Shown: positions 43,213 through 53,701 of the stretch, in pieces | Layout: each line of letters opens with the position of its first letter | Position numbering within the stretch: the first letter of the stretch is position 1 | Assembly (NCBI RefSeq): GCF_002355475.1 | Contig: NZ_AP014862.1 | Location: 434,001-498,000 of the forward strand | Direction of reading: 5' to 3' | Length of the DNA stretch: 64,000 nt | DNA from: Pseudomonas furukawaii | Lineage (GTDB): Bacteria; Pseudomonadota; Gammaproteobacteria; Pseudomonadales; Pseudomonadaceae | Notes under the pieces: model-generated | What the model was told of the DNA's origin: nothing | What the model saw: the letters and a program-made list of their open reading frames with translations, nothing else | Database searches by the model: none | Position numbers and translations under genes: made by a program

Positions 43213-44271
43213 ATGAGCGCAACCGCTTCCATCGCAACCCGCCACGACTGGTCCCTCGCTGAAGTGAAGGCGCTGTTCGAACAGCCGTTCAACGACCTGC
43301 TGTTCCAGGCCCAGACCGTCCACCGCGCCCATTTCGACCCGAACCGGGTCCAGGTTTCCACCCTGCTGTCGATCAAGACCGGCGCCTGCCCGGAGGATTG
43401 CAAGTACTGCCCGCAGTCCGGCCATTACAACACCGGCCTGGACAAGGAAAAGCTCATGGAGGTGCAGAAGGTGCTGGAGGCGGCCGCCGAGGCCAAGGCC
43501 ATCGGTTCCACCCGCTTCTGCATGGGCGCCGCCTGGAAACACCCGTCCGCCAAGGACATGCCCTATGTGCTGGAGATGGTGAAGGGTGTGAAGAAGCTTG
43601 GCCTTGAGACCTGCATGACCCTCGGTCGACTGGACCAGGAGCAGACCCAGGCGCTCGCCGAGGCGGGCCTGGACTACTACAACCACAACCTGGATACCTC
43701 GCCGGAGTTCTACGGCAACATCATCACCACCCGGACCTACTCCGAGCGCCTGCAGACCCTGGCCTACGTGCGTGAGGCGGGGATGAAGATCTGCTCGGGC
43801 GGCATCCTCGGCATGGGCGAGTCGGTGGACGACCGCGCCGGCCTGCTGATCCAGCTGGCCAACCTGCCGGAGCACCCGGAGTCGGTGCCGATCAACATGC
43901 TGGTGAAGGTCAAGGGCACGCCGCTGGCCGAGGAGAAGGACGTCGATCCTTTCGACTTCATCCGCACCCTGGCCGTCGCCCGCATCATGATGCCGAAATC
44001 CCATGTGCGCCTGTCCGCCGGCCGCGAGCAGATGAACGAGCAGATGCAGGCCCTGGCCTTCATGGCGGGCGCCAACTCCATCTTCTACGGCGAGAAGCTG
44101 CTGACCACCGCCAACCCGCAGGCGGAAAAGGACATGCAGCTGTTCGCCCGGCTCGGCATCAAGCCGGAAGAGCGCGAGGAGCACGCCGACGAGGTGCACC
44201 AGGCCGCCATCGAGCAGGCCCTGGTAGAGCAGCGGGATTCGCAGCTGTTCTACGACGCCGCGTCCGCCTGA
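43213..44271 (+). CDS. bioB: Biotin synthase
   Basis: Radical-SAM enzyme inserting sulfur into dethiobiotin, the last step of biotin synthesis. It is 352 residues. The 4Fe-4S motif CPEDCKYC lies at about residues 54-61, with the conserved FCMGAAW and YNHNLDTS blocks behind. The ATG at 43213 (AAAGGAAA upstream) is preferred to 43168. It is first of five bio genes; a 102-bp gap with a dispersed palindrome separates it from bioF. Confidence 0.97.
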   Translation: MSATASIATRHDWSLAEVKALFEQPFNDLLFQAQTVHRAHFDPNRVQVSTLLSIKTGACPEDCKYCPQSGHYNTGLDKEKLMEVQKVLEAAAEAKAIGSTRFCMGAAWKHPSAKDMPYVLEMVKGVKKLGLETCMTLGRLDQEQTQALAEAGLDYYNHNLDTSPEFYGNIITTRTYSERLQTLAYVREAGMKICSGGILGMGESVDDRAGLLIQLANLPEHPESVPINMLVKVKGTPLAEEKDVDPFDFIRTLAVARIMMPKSHVRLSAGREQMNEQMQALAFMAGANSIFYGEKLLTTANPQAEKDMQLFARLGIKPEEREEHADEVHQAAIEQALVEQRDSQLFYDAASA

Positions 44272-44282
44272 CGCCACGTCAA

Positions 44283-44335
44283 CGCCCCCTGCAGGAGCGA
44301 GCGCGCTCGCGAAGCGTCGGCGGCTCCTGCAGGTT
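44283..44335. repeat. Dispersed palindrome in the bioB-bioF gap
   Basis: CCTGCAGGAGCGAGCGCGCTCGCGAAGC...GGCTCCTGCAGG. The GAGCGAGCxxGCTCGCGAA unit is the common extragenic palindrome of pseudomonads. It may stabilise the bioB message end. Confidence 0.55.
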
Positions 44336-44373
44336 CGCCAGCACCCTGGCTCCTACGAAAGACCGGTCCGCCC

Positions 44374-45555
44374 ATGCCCTTCGATCTCGCCTCCCGCCTG
44401 GCCGCTCGCCAGGAGGAGAACCTCTATCGCCAGCGACCGCTGCTGGAAAGCCCCCAAGGACCCGAGGTCAGGGTGGACGGCCGGCCCATGCTGGCCTTCT
44501 GCTCCAATGACTACCTGGGCCTGGCCAATCACCCCGAGGTGAAGGCCGCCTTCATCCGGGGCGTCGAACGCTGGGGCGCGGGGGGCGGTGCCTCGCACCT
44601 GGTAATCGGCCACAGCGGCCCGCACCACGACCTGGAACTGGCCCTGGCCGAATTCACCGGGCGTCCCCGTGCCTTGCTGTTCTCCACCGGCTACATGGCC
44701 AACCTGGGCGCCGTGACCGCCCTGGTGGGCAAGGGCGACACGGTCCTGGAAGACCGGCTCAACCATGCCTCCCTGCTGGACGCCGGCCTGCTCTCCGGCG
44801 CGCGTTTTTCCCGCTACCTGCACAACGATGCCGACAGCCTCGCCAGCCGCCTGGAGAGGGCCGAGGGCGATACCCTGGTGGTCACCGACGGCGTCTTCAG
44901 CATGGACGGCGACCTCGCCGACCTGCCCGCCCTCTGCGCCGCCGCTCGCGCCCGGGGTGCCTGGGTGATGGTGGATGACGCCCACGGCTTCGGGCCCCTG
45001 GGGACCAACGGTGGCGGAATCGTCGAGCATTTCGGCCTGGGCCTGGAGGATGTGCCGGTTCTGGTGGGCACCCTGGGCAAGGGCTTCGGCACCGCCGGTG
45101 CCTTCGTCGCCGGCAGCGAGGAGCTGATCGAGACCCTGATCCAGTTCGCCCGTCCCTACATCTACACCACTAGCCAGCCGCCGGCCGTGGCCTGCGCCAC
45201 CCTGAAGAGTCTGGAACTGCTGCAGCGCGAGCGCTGGCGCCGGGAACACCTGGAGAAGCTGATCCAGCGATTCCGCCAGGGCGCCGCCGAGATCGGCCTG
45301 ACCCTGATGGACAGCCCCACGCCGATCCAGCCGATCCTGGTGGGAGACAGCGCCCGCGCTTTGAAGCTTTCGGCGCTGTTGCGCGAGCGCGGCCTGCTGG
45401 TCGGCGCCATTCGTCCGCCCACCGTGCCGGCCGGCAGCGCACGACTGCGCGTCACCTTGTCCGCCGCCCATAGCGAAGAGCAGCTTGAATCCTTGCTGAA
45501 TGCCCTGGCCGACGGCTGGGCGACCCTGGCCAAGGAGGAAGTCCCCGATGCGTGA
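44374..45555 (+). CDS. bioF: 8-amino-7-oxononanoate synthase
   Basis: PLP enzyme joining pimeloyl-ACP and alanine. It is 393 residues. Visible are the [14 protein letters not shown]-terminal motif, [24 protein letters not shown] and the PLP lysine in [11 protein letters not shown] near residue 236. The bioH start overlaps its stop by eight bases. Confidence 0.95.
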   Translation: MPFDLASRLAARQEENLYRQRPLLESPQGPEVRVDGRPMLAFCSNDYLGLANHPEVKAAFIRGVERWGAGGGASHLVIGHSGPHHDLELALAEFTGRPRALLFSTGYMANLGAVTALVGKGDTVLEDRLNHASLLDAGLLSGARFSRYLHNDADSLASRLERAEGDTLVVTDGVFSMDGDLADLPALCAAARARGAWVMVDDAHGFGPLGTNGGGIVEHFGLGLEDVPVLVGTLGKGFGTAGAFVAGSEELIETLIQFARPYIYTTSQPPAVACATLKSLELLQRERWRREHLEKLIQRFRQGAAEIGLTLMDSPTPIQPILVGDSARALKLSALLRERGLLVGAIRPPTVPAGSARLRVTLSAAHSEEQLESLLNALADGWATLAKEEVPDA

Positions 45556-46273
45556 GCGCCTCATCCTGCTGCCGGGCTGGGCCATCGGCCCCGGTGCCCT
45601 GGAGCCCCTGCGCGACGCCCTGCTGGAGCGTGCGCCGCACCTGATGGTGGAGATCGAACCCCTGCCGGCGCTGGAGCAGTCCGGTGCCTGGCTGGACGAG
45701 CTGGACGCGCGGCTGCCCCGGGACAGCTGGCTGGCCGGCTGGTCCCTGGGCGGCATGCTGGCGGCCCAGTTGGCGGCCCGTCGTGGCGATGCCTGCCGGG
45801 GGCTGATCGGGCTCTGCAGCAACCTGAGTTTCCGGCAGCGGGACGATTGGCCCCAGGCCATGAGCCAGGAGGTCTTCACGGCGTTCCATGAAGCCTGCCG
45901 GCTGGATCCCGCCTTGACCCTCAAACGCTTCAGCCTGCTGGTCGCCCAGGGCGCGCGGGATGCCCGCACCCTGGCGCGGCAGCTGCAGGTCACCCAGTTG
46001 GCCACCGAGCCACGTGTGCTGGATGCCGGGCTGCGACTGCTGGATGTGCTGGATATCCGCGCGGCGGTTGAAGGCTTCGCCGGCCCGCAGCTCTACCTGT
46101 TCGCCGGCCGCGATGCGCTGGTGCCCGCCGGCACTGCGGAGGCCCTGCTGGAGTGGCTGCCCGACCTTGAGACGAGCCTGTTCCCCGAGGCCAGTCATGG
46201 CCTGCCCCTGGAGTGCCCCGAGGCCGTGGCCGACGTCATCCTTGATTTCATGCGCGAGGGCGAGGATGTCTGA
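45548..46273 (+). CDS. bioH: Pimeloyl-ACP methyl ester esterase
   Basis: Removes the methyl group from pimeloyl-ACP methyl ester, closing the BioC-BioH pimelate route. It is 241 residues, an alpha/beta hydrolase with the [14 protein letters not shown] oxyanion stretch, nucleophile Ser66 in GWSLGG, Asp in FAGRDALVP and His in EASHGLP. The start at 45548 is inside bioF, and its stop overlaps bioC by eight bases; the frame from 45500 is an artefact. Confidence 0.94.
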   Translation: MRERLILLPGWAIGPGALEPLRDALLERAPHLMVEIEPLPALEQSGAWLDELDARLPRDSWLAGWSLGGMLAAQLAARRGDACRGLIGLCSNLSFRQRDDWPQAMSQEVFTAFHEACRLDPALTLKRFSLLVAQGARDARTLARQLQVTQLATEPRVLDAGLRLLDVLDIRAAVEGFAGPQLYLFAGRDALVPAGTAEALLEWLPDLETSLFPEASHGLPLECPEAVADVILDFMREGEDV

Positions 46274-47072
46274 GGTGGTGTCGGATACCGGCTCGTTGCC
46301 GGACAAGCGCCAGGTGGCGGCGTCCTTTTCCCGCGCAGCGGACAGCTACGACAGCGTCGCGGCCCTGCAACGGGCGGTGGGCAACGCGCTGCTGCGCCAC
46401 CTGCCGGGCGACTTCGCACCGGAGGACTGGCTCGACCTGGGCTCCGGCACCGGCTATTTCTCCCGTGCCCTGGCTGAGCGTTTCCCCGACAGCGACGGGC
46501 TGGCCCTGGACATCGCCGAAGGCATGCTGCGCCACGCCCGCCCCCTGGGAGGGGCCAGCCGCTTCGTCGCGGGTGACGCCGAGCGCCTGCCCCTGGTGTG
46601 CGACGCCCGTTCGCTGATCTTCTCCAGCCTGGCGGTGCAGTGGTGCGCCGACTTCGCCGCGGTGCTCGCCGAAGCTCGCCGGGTGCTGAAACCGGGCGGC
46701 GTGTTCGCCTTCAGCAGCCTCTGCGTCGGCACCCTGCAGGAACTCCGCGACAGCTGGCAGGCGGTGGATGGCTTCGTCCACGTCAATCGCTTCCGCCGCC
46801 TGGAGGATTACCAGCGCCTGTGCGCCGACAGCGGACTCGCGACCCTGGAACTGGCCACCCGGCCTGAGGTGCTGTACTACCCCGATCTGCGCACCCTGAC
46901 CCATGAACTCAAGGCCCTGGGGGCCCACAACCTCAATCCGGGACGCCCGGGCGGCCTGACCGGCCGGGCACGGATACTCGCCCTGGTGGAGGCCTACGAG
47001 CGTTTCCGTCAGCCCCAGGGCCTGCCGGCCACCTACCAGGTGGTCTACGGCGTACTGAAGAAGGAAGTCTGA
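46266..47072 (+). CDS. bioC: Malonyl-ACP O-methyltransferase
   Basis: SAM-dependent methyltransferase that starts pimelate synthesis on malonyl-ACP. It is 268 residues. Motif I is [15 protein letters not shown] near residue 58, with the N-terminal [16 protein letters not shown] typical of BioC and the [23 protein letters not shown] block near 220. Start at 46266, coupled to bioH. Confidence 0.94.
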   Translation: MSEVVSDTGSLPDKRQVAASFSRAADSYDSVAALQRAVGNALLRHLPGDFAPEDWLDLGSGTGYFSRALAERFPDSDGLALDIAEGMLRHARPLGGASRFVAGDAERLPLVCDARSLIFSSLAVQWCADFAAVLAEARRVLKPGGVFAFSSLCVGTLQELRDSWQAVDGFVHVNRFRRLEDYQRLCADSGLATLELATRPEVLYYPDLRTLTHELKALGAHNLNPGRPGGLTGRARILALVEAYERFRQPQGLPATYQVVYGVLKKEV

Positions 47073-47073
47073 G

Positions 47074-47760
47074 ATGGCCCGGGCCTATTTCGTCACCGGC
47101 ACCGACACCGAGATCGGCAAGACCACCATCGCTGCGGGCCTGCTCCGGGCCGCGCGTCGGCAGGGGCTCTCCACGGCGGCGGCCAAGCCGGTGGCGTCCG
47201 GCTGCGACCAGACCCCGGATGGCCTGCGCAACAGCGATGCCCTGGCCTTGCTCGAGGAGTGCTCGTTGCCGTTCCGCTACGAGGAGGTGAATCCCCTGGC
47301 GTTCGCCCCGGCCATCGCACCGCACCTGGCGGCGCGTGAGGCGGGTGTGGACCTCAGCGTGGCTGCGCTGGCCGCGCCGGTGCGCCAGGTGCTGGCCAAG
47401 GGGGCGGATTTCACCCTGGTGGAAGGGGCCGGTGGCTGGCGCGTGCCGCTGGCCGGAGCGGAAACCCTGTCGGACCTGCCGATCGCCCTCGGCCTGCCGG
47501 TCGTTCTGGTGGTGGGGGTTCGCCTGGGCTGCATCAACCATGCCCTGCTCACCGTGGAAGCCATCCTGCGGGATGGCCTGGTGCTCGCCGGCTGGGTGGC
47601 GAATGTGGTGGACCCCGCCACATCGCGCCTGGAAGAGAACCTCGCGACCCTGGCCGAACGCCTGCCGGCGCCCTGTCTGGGCCGCGTGCCGCGACTGGCC
47701 GAGGCGACGCCGGAGGCGGTGGCCGACCATCTCGATCTCGCCGCCCTCGTCGGGGAGTGA
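47074..47760 (+). CDS. bioD: Dethiobiotin synthetase
   Basis: ATP-dependent closure of the ureido ring. It is 228 residues with the P-loop GTDTEIGKTT (residues 8-17), KPVASG near 37, and VEGAGGWRVPL near 111. It begins one base after the bioC stop and is the last gene of the bio cluster. A bioA gene is not in the window and is usually elsewhere in pseudomonads. Confidence 0.95.
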   Translation: MARAYFVTGTDTEIGKTTIAAGLLRAARRQGLSTAAAKPVASGCDQTPDGLRNSDALALLEECSLPFRYEEVNPLAFAPAIAPHLAAREAGVDLSVAALAAPVRQVLAKGADFTLVEGAGGWRVPLAGAETLSDLPIALGLPVVLVVGVRLGCINHALLTVEAILRDGLVLAGWVANVVDPATSRLEENLATLAERLPAPCLGRVPRLAEATPEAVADHLDLAALVGE

Positions 47761-47822
47761 TTGCACAGGGCCACTTCCGCTGCTTCAATGCTCCGCATCA
47801 CCCTTCAGCTTCGGTATCCACC

Positions 47823-48068
47823 ATGGAAATCCAGGGAAGCGGCTTCAGCGCCGGTCTCGGCGCCATCCAGTCCGGCCAGCGCATCATCGAGAAGGCCGCC
47901 AGTGAAATAGCCGGTAACACTGTCGCCGGTGCGGAGGCGCAGCCGCCCGCCGACCTCACCAGCGTCCTGCTCGCACTGGAGGCCGGCAAGGTCCAGGCCG
48001 AAGCCGGCAGCATGGTGGCCAAGGCCACCGACCAGATGATCGGCAGCCTGATCGACACCTTCGCCTGA
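47823..48068 (+). CDS. Small YjfB-like protein (putative motility-related family)
   Basis: An 81-residue protein without signal peptide or membrane segment, starting MEIQGSGFSAGLGAIQSGQ and ending MIGSLIDTFA. The pattern resembles small YjfB-type proteins annotated as putative motility proteins. The homologue in P. aeruginosa lies at the same place behind bioD. Function unknown. Confidence 0.7.
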   Translation: MEIQGSGFSAGLGAIQSGQRIIEKAASEIAGNTVAGAEAQPPADLTSVLLALEAGKVQAEAGSMVAKATDQMIGSLIDTFA

Positions 48069-48089
48069 TCGCTCTCCCGACTCCCCGAG

Positions 48090-48112
48090 GGGCCTGCATT
48101 GCAGGCCCTTCT
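48090..48112 (+). terminator. Weak terminator-like hairpin
   Basis: GGGCCTGC-ATT-GCAGGCCC followed by TTCT. The T-run is short. It probably ends the small-protein transcript and possibly the bio operon. Confidence 0.55.
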
Positions 48113-48362
48113 GCATTCCGGCTCCCCCTTTTGCGCGCGGATGCCAGCGCTCGTTCTTGATCTTTACTGTTTAAAGGCAGGGTGCATTTCCGCTCGCCAG
48201 GGACGTGACCGACCGGTCGGACAACGCGCTTGACAGGGTATTGGCGTAAACGTATGTTTCAAACGCCTGTTTGATTGCCCTCGGCAATCACCCATCCAGA
48301 TGCCGCAAGCGACCGACGCTCCGGTCCGCTTAACCAGGAACCTACCGCAGAGGTTTACCGCT

Positions 48363-50168
48363 ATGCCTGATTACAAGGCCCCCTTGCGTGATATCCGTTT
48401 CGTACGTGACGAACTGCTGGGCTACGAAGCGCACTATCAGAGCCTGCCTGGCTGCCAGGACGCCACCCCGGACATGGTCGACGCCATCCTCGAGGAAGGC
48501 GCCAAGTTCTGCGAGCAGGTGATCGCACCGCTGAACCGCGTGGGTGACACCGAGGGCTGCACCTGGTCCGCCGAGGGCGTGAAGACCCCCACCGGCTTCA
48601 AGGAAGCCTACAAGCAGTTCGTCGAAGGCGGCTGGCCGAGCCTGGCCCACAGCGTCGACCACGGCGGCCAGGGCCTGCCGGAGTCCCTGGGCCTGGCCAT
48701 CAGCGAAATGGTCGGCGAGGCCAACTGGGCCTGGGGCATGTACCCCGGCCTGTCCCACGGCGCGATGAACACCATCGAGCAGCACGGCACCGACGAGCAG
48801 AAGCACACCTACCTGACCAAGCTGGTCTCCGGTGAGTGGACCGGCACCATGTGCCTGACCGAGCCGCACTGCGGCACCGACCTGGGCATGCTGCGCACCA
48901 AGGCCGAGCCCCAGGCCGACGGTACCTACAAGGTGTCCGGCACCAAGATCTTCATTTCCGCTGGCGAACACGACATGGCCGACAACATCGTCCACATCGT
49001 GCTGGCCCGCCTGCCCGACGCCCCCGCCGGCACCAAGGGCATCTCCCTGTTCATCGTGCCGAAGTTCATGCCGACCGCCGAAGGCGGCATCGGTGAGCGC
49101 AACGCCGTGTCCTGCGGTTCCATCGAGCACAAGATGGGCATCCACGGCAACGCCACCTGCGTGATGAACTTCGACGGCGCCACCGGCTTCCTGATCGGCG
49201 CGCCGAACAAGGGCCTGAACTGCATGTTCACCTTCATGAACACCGCCCGTCTGGGTACCGCGCTGCAAGGCCTGGCCCACGCCGAGATCGGTTTCCAGGG
49301 TGGCATCAAGTACGCCCGCGAGCGTCTGCAGATGCGTTCCCTGACCGGCCCGAAGGCGCCGGAAAAGGCCGCTGACCCGATCATCGTCCACCCGGACGTG
49401 CGTCGCATGCTGCTGACCATGAAGGCCTTCGCCGAAGGCAACCGCGCCATGGTGTACTTCACCGCCAAGCAGGTGGACATCGTCAAGTACAGCCAGGACG
49501 AGGAGGAGAAGAAAGCCGCCGACTCCCTGCTGGCCTTCCTGACCCCCATCGCCAAGGCCTTCATGACCGAAGTCGGCTTCGAAGCCGCCTCCCACGGCAT
49601 GCAGATCTACGGTGGCCACGGCTTCATCAGCGAGTGGGGCATGGAGCAGAACCTGCGTGACTGCCGCATCTCCATGATGTACGAGGGCACCACCGGCGTT
49701 CAGGCCCTCGACCTGCTGGGCCGCAAGGTCCTGATGACCCAGGGCGAGGCGCTGAAGGGCTTCACCAAGATCGTCCACAAGTTCTGCCAGGCCAACGAGG
49801 CCAACGAATCCGTGAAGGAACTCGTCGAGCCGCTGGCCAAGCTGAACAAGGAGTGGGGCGAGATCACCATGAAGGTCGGCATGGCCGCCATGAAGGACCG
49901 CGAGGAAGTCGGTGCCGCTTCGGTGGACTACCTGATGTACTCCGGCTACGCCTGCCTGGCCTACTTCTGGGCCGACATGGCGCGCCTGGCCGCCGAGAAA
50001 CTGGCCGCTGGCGAAGGCGATGCGGCCTTCTACAAGGCCAAGCTGCAGACCGCGCGTTTCTACTTCAAGCGCATCCTGCCGCGTACCCGCACCCATGTGG
50101 AAACCATGCTGTCCGGTGCCGGCAACCTGATGGACCTGGCCGAAGAAGACTTCGCCCTGGGTTACTGA
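48363..50168 (+). CDS. Acyl-CoA dehydrogenase (FadE type), paralogue 1
   Basis: FAD enzyme introducing the 2,3-double bond of acyl-CoA in beta-oxidation. It is 601 residues, the long type with a C-terminal extension. Motifs: [18 protein letters not shown] at the N-terminus, [22 protein letters not shown] at about 160-181, and [40 protein letters not shown] at about 417-456 containing the catalytic region. The start at 48363 matches its two paralogues downstream. The 5' region (48110-48362) contains a CAAACG-type AT-rich stretch but no defined operator. Confidence 0.93.
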   Translation: MPDYKAPLRDIRFVRDELLGYEAHYQSLPGCQDATPDMVDAILEEGAKFCEQVIAPLNRVGDTEGCTWSAEGVKTPTGFKEAYKQFVEGGWPSLAHSVDHGGQGLPESLGLAISEMVGEANWAWGMYPGLSHGAMNTIEQHGTDEQKHTYLTKLVSGEWTGTMCLTEPHCGTDLGMLRTKAEPQADGTYKVSGTKIFISAGEHDMADNIVHIVLARLPDAPAGTKGISLFIVPKFMPTAEGGIGERNAVSCGSIEHKMGIHGNATCVMNFDGATGFLIGAPNKGLNCMFTFMNTARLGTALQGLAHAEIGFQGGIKYARERLQMRSLTGPKAPEKAADPIIVHPDVRRMLLTMKAFAEGNRAMVYFTAKQVDIVKYSQDEEEKKAADSLLAFLTPIAKAFMTEVGFEAASHGMQIYGGHGFISEWGMEQNLRDCRISMMYEGTTGVQALDLLGRKVLMTQGEALKGFTKIVHKFCQANEANESVKELVEPLAKLNKEWGEITMKVGMAAMKDREEVGAASVDYLMYSGYACLAYFWADMARLAAEKLAAGEGDAAFYKAKLQTARFYFKRILPRTRTHVETMLSGAGNLMDLAEEDFALGY

Positions 50169-50186
50169 GGTCCCCGCTGAAGGAAG

Positions 50187-50212
50187 AGCCCGCCATCTCG
50201 GCGGGCTTTTTC
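50187..50212 (+). terminator. Terminator after acyl-CoA dehydrogenase 1
   Basis: AGCCCGCC-ATCTC-GGCGGGCT followed by TTTTTC. Confidence 0.85.
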
Positions 50213-50336
50213 GTTTGGCGCAGCACATCGGATCGTGCGGAAGTTGGCAGCGCGCCCCGGTGATTGCGATGAGAGGCTGTGCCATCATGTCGCCATCTCG
50301 GTATTTCCCCACTTTTCCACTTCCAGGAACAGACCC

Positions 50337-51629
50337 TTGCGGCCCCGAGCGTCCTATCGCCCCAGCCATTTCCTGCCCCCGGCGCTGCTGGTGGCCAGTG
50401 GCGCGGTCGTCGGCTCGCTGTCGGTGCTGAACGAGTTCTTCACCTCCCTGTTCAACGTGCTGCCCACCCTGCTCCTGCTGCTGGGGGGCGCCTTCTGTTC
50501 CGTCTACGGACGGGTCCGCCAGGTGGCGTTGCTGCTGGTGGTCTACCTGGCCTACTACCTGCTGGACACCCAGGTGGACCACTTCCAGGTACAGGGTGTC
50601 GTGCGGGAGGATGCCGGCCTGGTGTTCCACCTCAGCAGCCTGCTGCTGCCCCTGCTGTATGGCCTCCACGGCTGCTGGGAAGAGCGAACCCACCTGGCCC
50701 GGGACCTGGTCGCGCGGTGCGCCGTGCTGGTGGCGGTGCTCGGCGTGGTCCTGGCCCTGGGGAGCCGCTTCCCCGACGGCATGCTGGGCGCCGTCGGCTC
50801 CGTCTACTGGCCCCTGCTGCACGGTGACTGGATGAACCTGGTCCAGCTGGCGTACCTGGCCTTCCTGCTGGCGCTGGTCGCCCTGCTGGTGACTTACCTG
50901 CGCCATCCGCGCCCCCAGCATGGGGCGCAGCTCCTCGGGCTGTGCGGCCTGGCCTGGATGCTGCCGAAGGTCTTCATCCTGCCCCATGCGCTGCATGTCA
51001 TGAGCAGCATGGTGATGCTCGCCCTCACCGCGTCCGTGGCCCACGAGGCCTACCAGATGGCCTTCCGCGACGAACTCACCGGCCTGCCCGGTCGACGCGC
51101 CCTCAACGAGCGACTGCGCCGCCTCGGCCGCAACTATGTGCTGGCCATGACCGATGTGGACCACTTCAAGAAGTTCAACGATACGTACGGCCACGATGTC
51201 GGCGACCAGGTCCTGCGCCTGGTGGCCAGCCGGCTGCGCAAGGTCGGGGGCGGAGGCAAGGCCTACCGCTATGGTGGCGAGGAGTTCACCATCCTCTTCT
51301 CCGGCAAGACCATGGAAGAGTGCCTGCCCCACCTGGAGGCTGTGCGCCAGGCCATCGAGGCCTACCAGATACGCCTGCGCGACCCGGACAACCGCCCCAG
51401 GAACGACGATGCCGGCCGGGCCCGCCGTGGCGCCTCCGCCGGCCAGGCCGTGTCGGTGACCATCAGCATCGGCGCCGCCGAACGCGACGCCCTGCAGCGC
51501 ACGCCGGACGAGGTGATCAAGGCCGCCGACCAGGCCCTCTACAGCGCCAAGAGCGCCGGCCGCAACCGGGTTTTCCGTCACGGGGAGAATCGCAGGGGCG
51601 CGGTGCGGATCAGGGACGTCGCCGGCTGA
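50337..51629 (+). CDS. Membrane diguanylate cyclase (GGDEF)
   Basis: Likely makes cyclic-di-GMP. About seven hydrophobic segments (residues 12-240) resemble a 7TM-type sensor, followed by a GGDEF domain (about 250-415). The active-site motif is GGEEF (AYRYGGEEF), and DELTGLPGRRALNERL and DVDHFKKFNDTYGHDVGD are intact. No RxxD inhibitory site precedes the GGEEF motif (the position reads GGGG), so product inhibition through a primary I-site is probably absent. A TTG at 50337 with AGGA eight bases upstream gives the likely start; the ATG at 50235 would add 34 residues without membrane or domain character. Confidence 0.82.
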   Translation: MRPRASYRPSHFLPPALLVASGAVVGSLSVLNEFFTSLFNVLPTLLLLLGGAFCSVYGRVRQVALLLVVYLAYYLLDTQVDHFQVQGVVREDAGLVFHLSSLLLPLLYGLHGCWEERTHLARDLVARCAVLVAVLGVVLALGSRFPDGMLGAVGSVYWPLLHGDWMNLVQLAYLAFLLALVALLVTYLRHPRPQHGAQLLGLCGLAWMLPKVFILPHALHVMSSMVMLALTASVAHEAYQMAFRDELTGLPGRRALNERLRRLGRNYVLAMTDVDHFKKFNDTYGHDVGDQVLRLVASRLRKVGGGGKAYRYGGEEFTILFSGKTMEECLPHLEAVRQAIEAYQIRLRDPDNRPRNDDAGRARRGASAGQAVSVTISIGAAERDALQRTPDEVIKAADQALYSAKSAGRNRVFRHGENRRGAVRIRDVAG

Positions 51630-51729
51630 GCCCGGCGGTTATGACGCTGCATTCAGCCGGGTCAGCGTCATTGTGGGGCGCGCGGCCATGACCTAGGGTC
51701 GGCAGGACCGTAACGAAGGAGATCCTGCC

Positions 51730-53523
51730 ATGCCCGAGTACAAGGCCCCGCTGCGCGACATCCGCTTCCTCACCGACGAAGTCTTCGACTACCCGGCCAG
51801 CTATGCCGCCCTCGGGGCCAGCGACGCCAGCCCGGACATGGTCGCCGCCATCCTCGAGGAAGGCGCCAAGTTCTGCGAACAGGTGCTGTCGCCGCTGAAC
51901 CGTTCCGGCGACGAGGAGGAGTGCCAGTGGCACGACGGCGTGGTCACCACGCCCAAGGGCTTCAAGGAAGCCTTCGCCCAGTACGTCGAAGGTGGCTGGA
52001 ACGGCCTGTCCGCCGACCCCGCCTACGGTGGCCAGGGCCTGCCGCTCTCCCTCGGGCTGATCGTCAGCGAGATGGTCGCCTCGGCCAACCAGTCCTGGGC
52101 CATGTACCCGGGCCTGACCCATGGCGCAATGTCCGCCCTCCACGCCCACGGCAGCGAGGAGCAGAAGCGGACCTACCTCACCCGCCTCACCGAGGGCCGC
52201 TGGACCGGCACCATGTGCCTGACCGAACCCCACTGCGGCACCGACCTCGGCATCATCAAGACCCGCGCCGTGCCCCGGGCCGATGGCAGCTACGCCATCT
52301 CCGGCACCAAGATCTTCATCTCCGCCGGCGAGCACGACATGAGCGAGAACATCGTTCACCTCGTGCTGGCCAAGCTGCCCGACGCCCCCGCCGGCACCAA
52401 GGGCATCTCCCTGTTCATCGTGCCCAAGTTCCTGCCGCAGGGTGACGGCATCGGCGAGCGCAACGCCGTCTCCTGCGGCTCCATCGAACACAAGATGGGC
52501 ATCAAGGCCTCCGCCACCTGCGTGATGAACTTCGACGGCGCCACCGGCTTCCTCATCGGCGAAGCCAACAAGGGCCTGAACTGCATGTTCACCATGATGA
52601 ACCACGCCCGCCTGGGCACCGGCATGCAGGGGCTCTGCCTGGGCGAAGCCAGCTACCAGGGCGCGGTGCGCTACGCCAACGACCGCCTGCAGATGCGCGC
52701 CCTCACCGGCCCCAAGGCGCCGGACAAGGCGGCCGACCCGATCATCGTCCATCCCGACGTGCGCCGCATGCTGCTGACCATGAAGGCCTTCAACGAGGGC
52801 AATCGCGCCCTGGCCTACTTCACCGCCCAGCAACTGGATATCGCCCATGCCGCTGAAAGCGCCGAAGCCCGTGAGCAGGCCGAGAACCTGCTGGCCTTCC
52901 TCACCCCCATCTGCAAGGCCTTCATGACCGAGACCGGCCTCGAAGCCACCAACCTCGGCATGCAGGTCTTCGGTGGCCACGGCTACATCCGCGAATGGGG
53001 CATGGAGCAACTGGTGCGGGATTGCCGCATCGCCCCCATCTACGAGGGCACCAACGGAATCCAGGCCCTCGACCTGCTGGGACGCAAGGTGCTCGGCAGC
53101 CAGGGCAAGCTGCTGCGTGGCTTCACCCGCCTGGTGCACCAGTTCTGCCAGGCCCACGCCGGGCACCCGCGCCTGGCCGCCCAGGTGGCCCAACTGGAGC
53201 GCCTCAACCAGCAATGGGGGGAGTTGACCCAGAAGGTCGGCCTGGCCGCCATGAAGAACCCAGACGAGGTGGGTGCCGCAGCCCTGGATTACCTCATGTA
53301 TTCCGGCTACATCACCCTCGGCTGGCTCTGGCTGCGCATGGCCCTGGTGGCCGATGCCCGCGTGCAGGCCGGGGAGGGCGACAGCGCCTACTACCAGACC
53401 AAGCTGGCCACCTGCGACTTCTACTTCAAGCGCCTGCTGCCGCGCACCGAAGCGCACCGGGCCGCCGTGGAGGCGGGCAGCGATTGCCTGATGGCGCTGC
53501 CGGCCGAGCACTTCCATCTCTGA
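51730..53523 (+). CDS. Acyl-CoA dehydrogenase (FadE type), paralogue 2
   Basis: A 597-residue acyl-CoA dehydrogenase with the same motifs as the copy at 48363 ([68 protein letters not shown]). AAGGAG precedes the ATG. A hairpin CGGCCCGC/GCGCGGGCCG at 53544-53562 follows. Chain-length preference cannot be read from the sequence. Confidence 0.93.
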   Translation: MPEYKAPLRDIRFLTDEVFDYPASYAALGASDASPDMVAAILEEGAKFCEQVLSPLNRSGDEEECQWHDGVVTTPKGFKEAFAQYVEGGWNGLSADPAYGGQGLPLSLGLIVSEMVASANQSWAMYPGLTHGAMSALHAHGSEEQKRTYLTRLTEGRWTGTMCLTEPHCGTDLGIIKTRAVPRADGSYAISGTKIFISAGEHDMSENIVHLVLAKLPDAPAGTKGISLFIVPKFLPQGDGIGERNAVSCGSIEHKMGIKASATCVMNFDGATGFLIGEANKGLNCMFTMMNHARLGTGMQGLCLGEASYQGAVRYANDRLQMRALTGPKAPDKAADPIIVHPDVRRMLLTMKAFNEGNRALAYFTAQQLDIAHAAESAEAREQAENLLAFLTPICKAFMTETGLEATNLGMQVFGGHGYIREWGMEQLVRDCRIAPIYEGTNGIQALDLLGRKVLGSQGKLLRGFTRLVHQFCQAHAGHPRLAAQVAQLERLNQQWGELTQKVGLAAMKNPDEVGAAALDYLMYSGYITLGWLWLRMALVADARVQAGEGDSAYYQTKLATCDFYFKRLLPRTEAHRAAVEAGSDCLMALPAEHFHL

Positions 53524-53543
53524 TCCCAGCCCGCGTGTTGCAG

Positions 53544-53568
53544 CGGCCCGCCTTGCGCGGGCCGTTTC
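53544..53568 (+). terminator. Terminator-like hairpin after acyl-CoA dehydrogenase 2
   Basis: CGGCCCGC-CTT-GCGCGGGCCG then TTTCATTT. The T-run is interrupted, so partial read-through to the third paralogue is possible. Confidence 0.6.
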
Positions 53569-53701
53569 ATTTGCGTGACTTCGTGTGAATCATTGGTCAC
53601 ATAATGACACTATGTCTCTAAAAAGTTGTTCATGTACACTCCGGAGCTATCCCGTGAAACCGGCCGTCCTGGCCGCCCGAGTGTGATTGCGAGGTTTGCA
53701 C

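Noticed and set aside
48342-51581. A 1079-codon minus-strand frame opposite the acyl-CoA dehydrogenase and GGDEF genes
   Set aside because: Same antisense artefact; the plus-strand proteins have complete conserved motifs.
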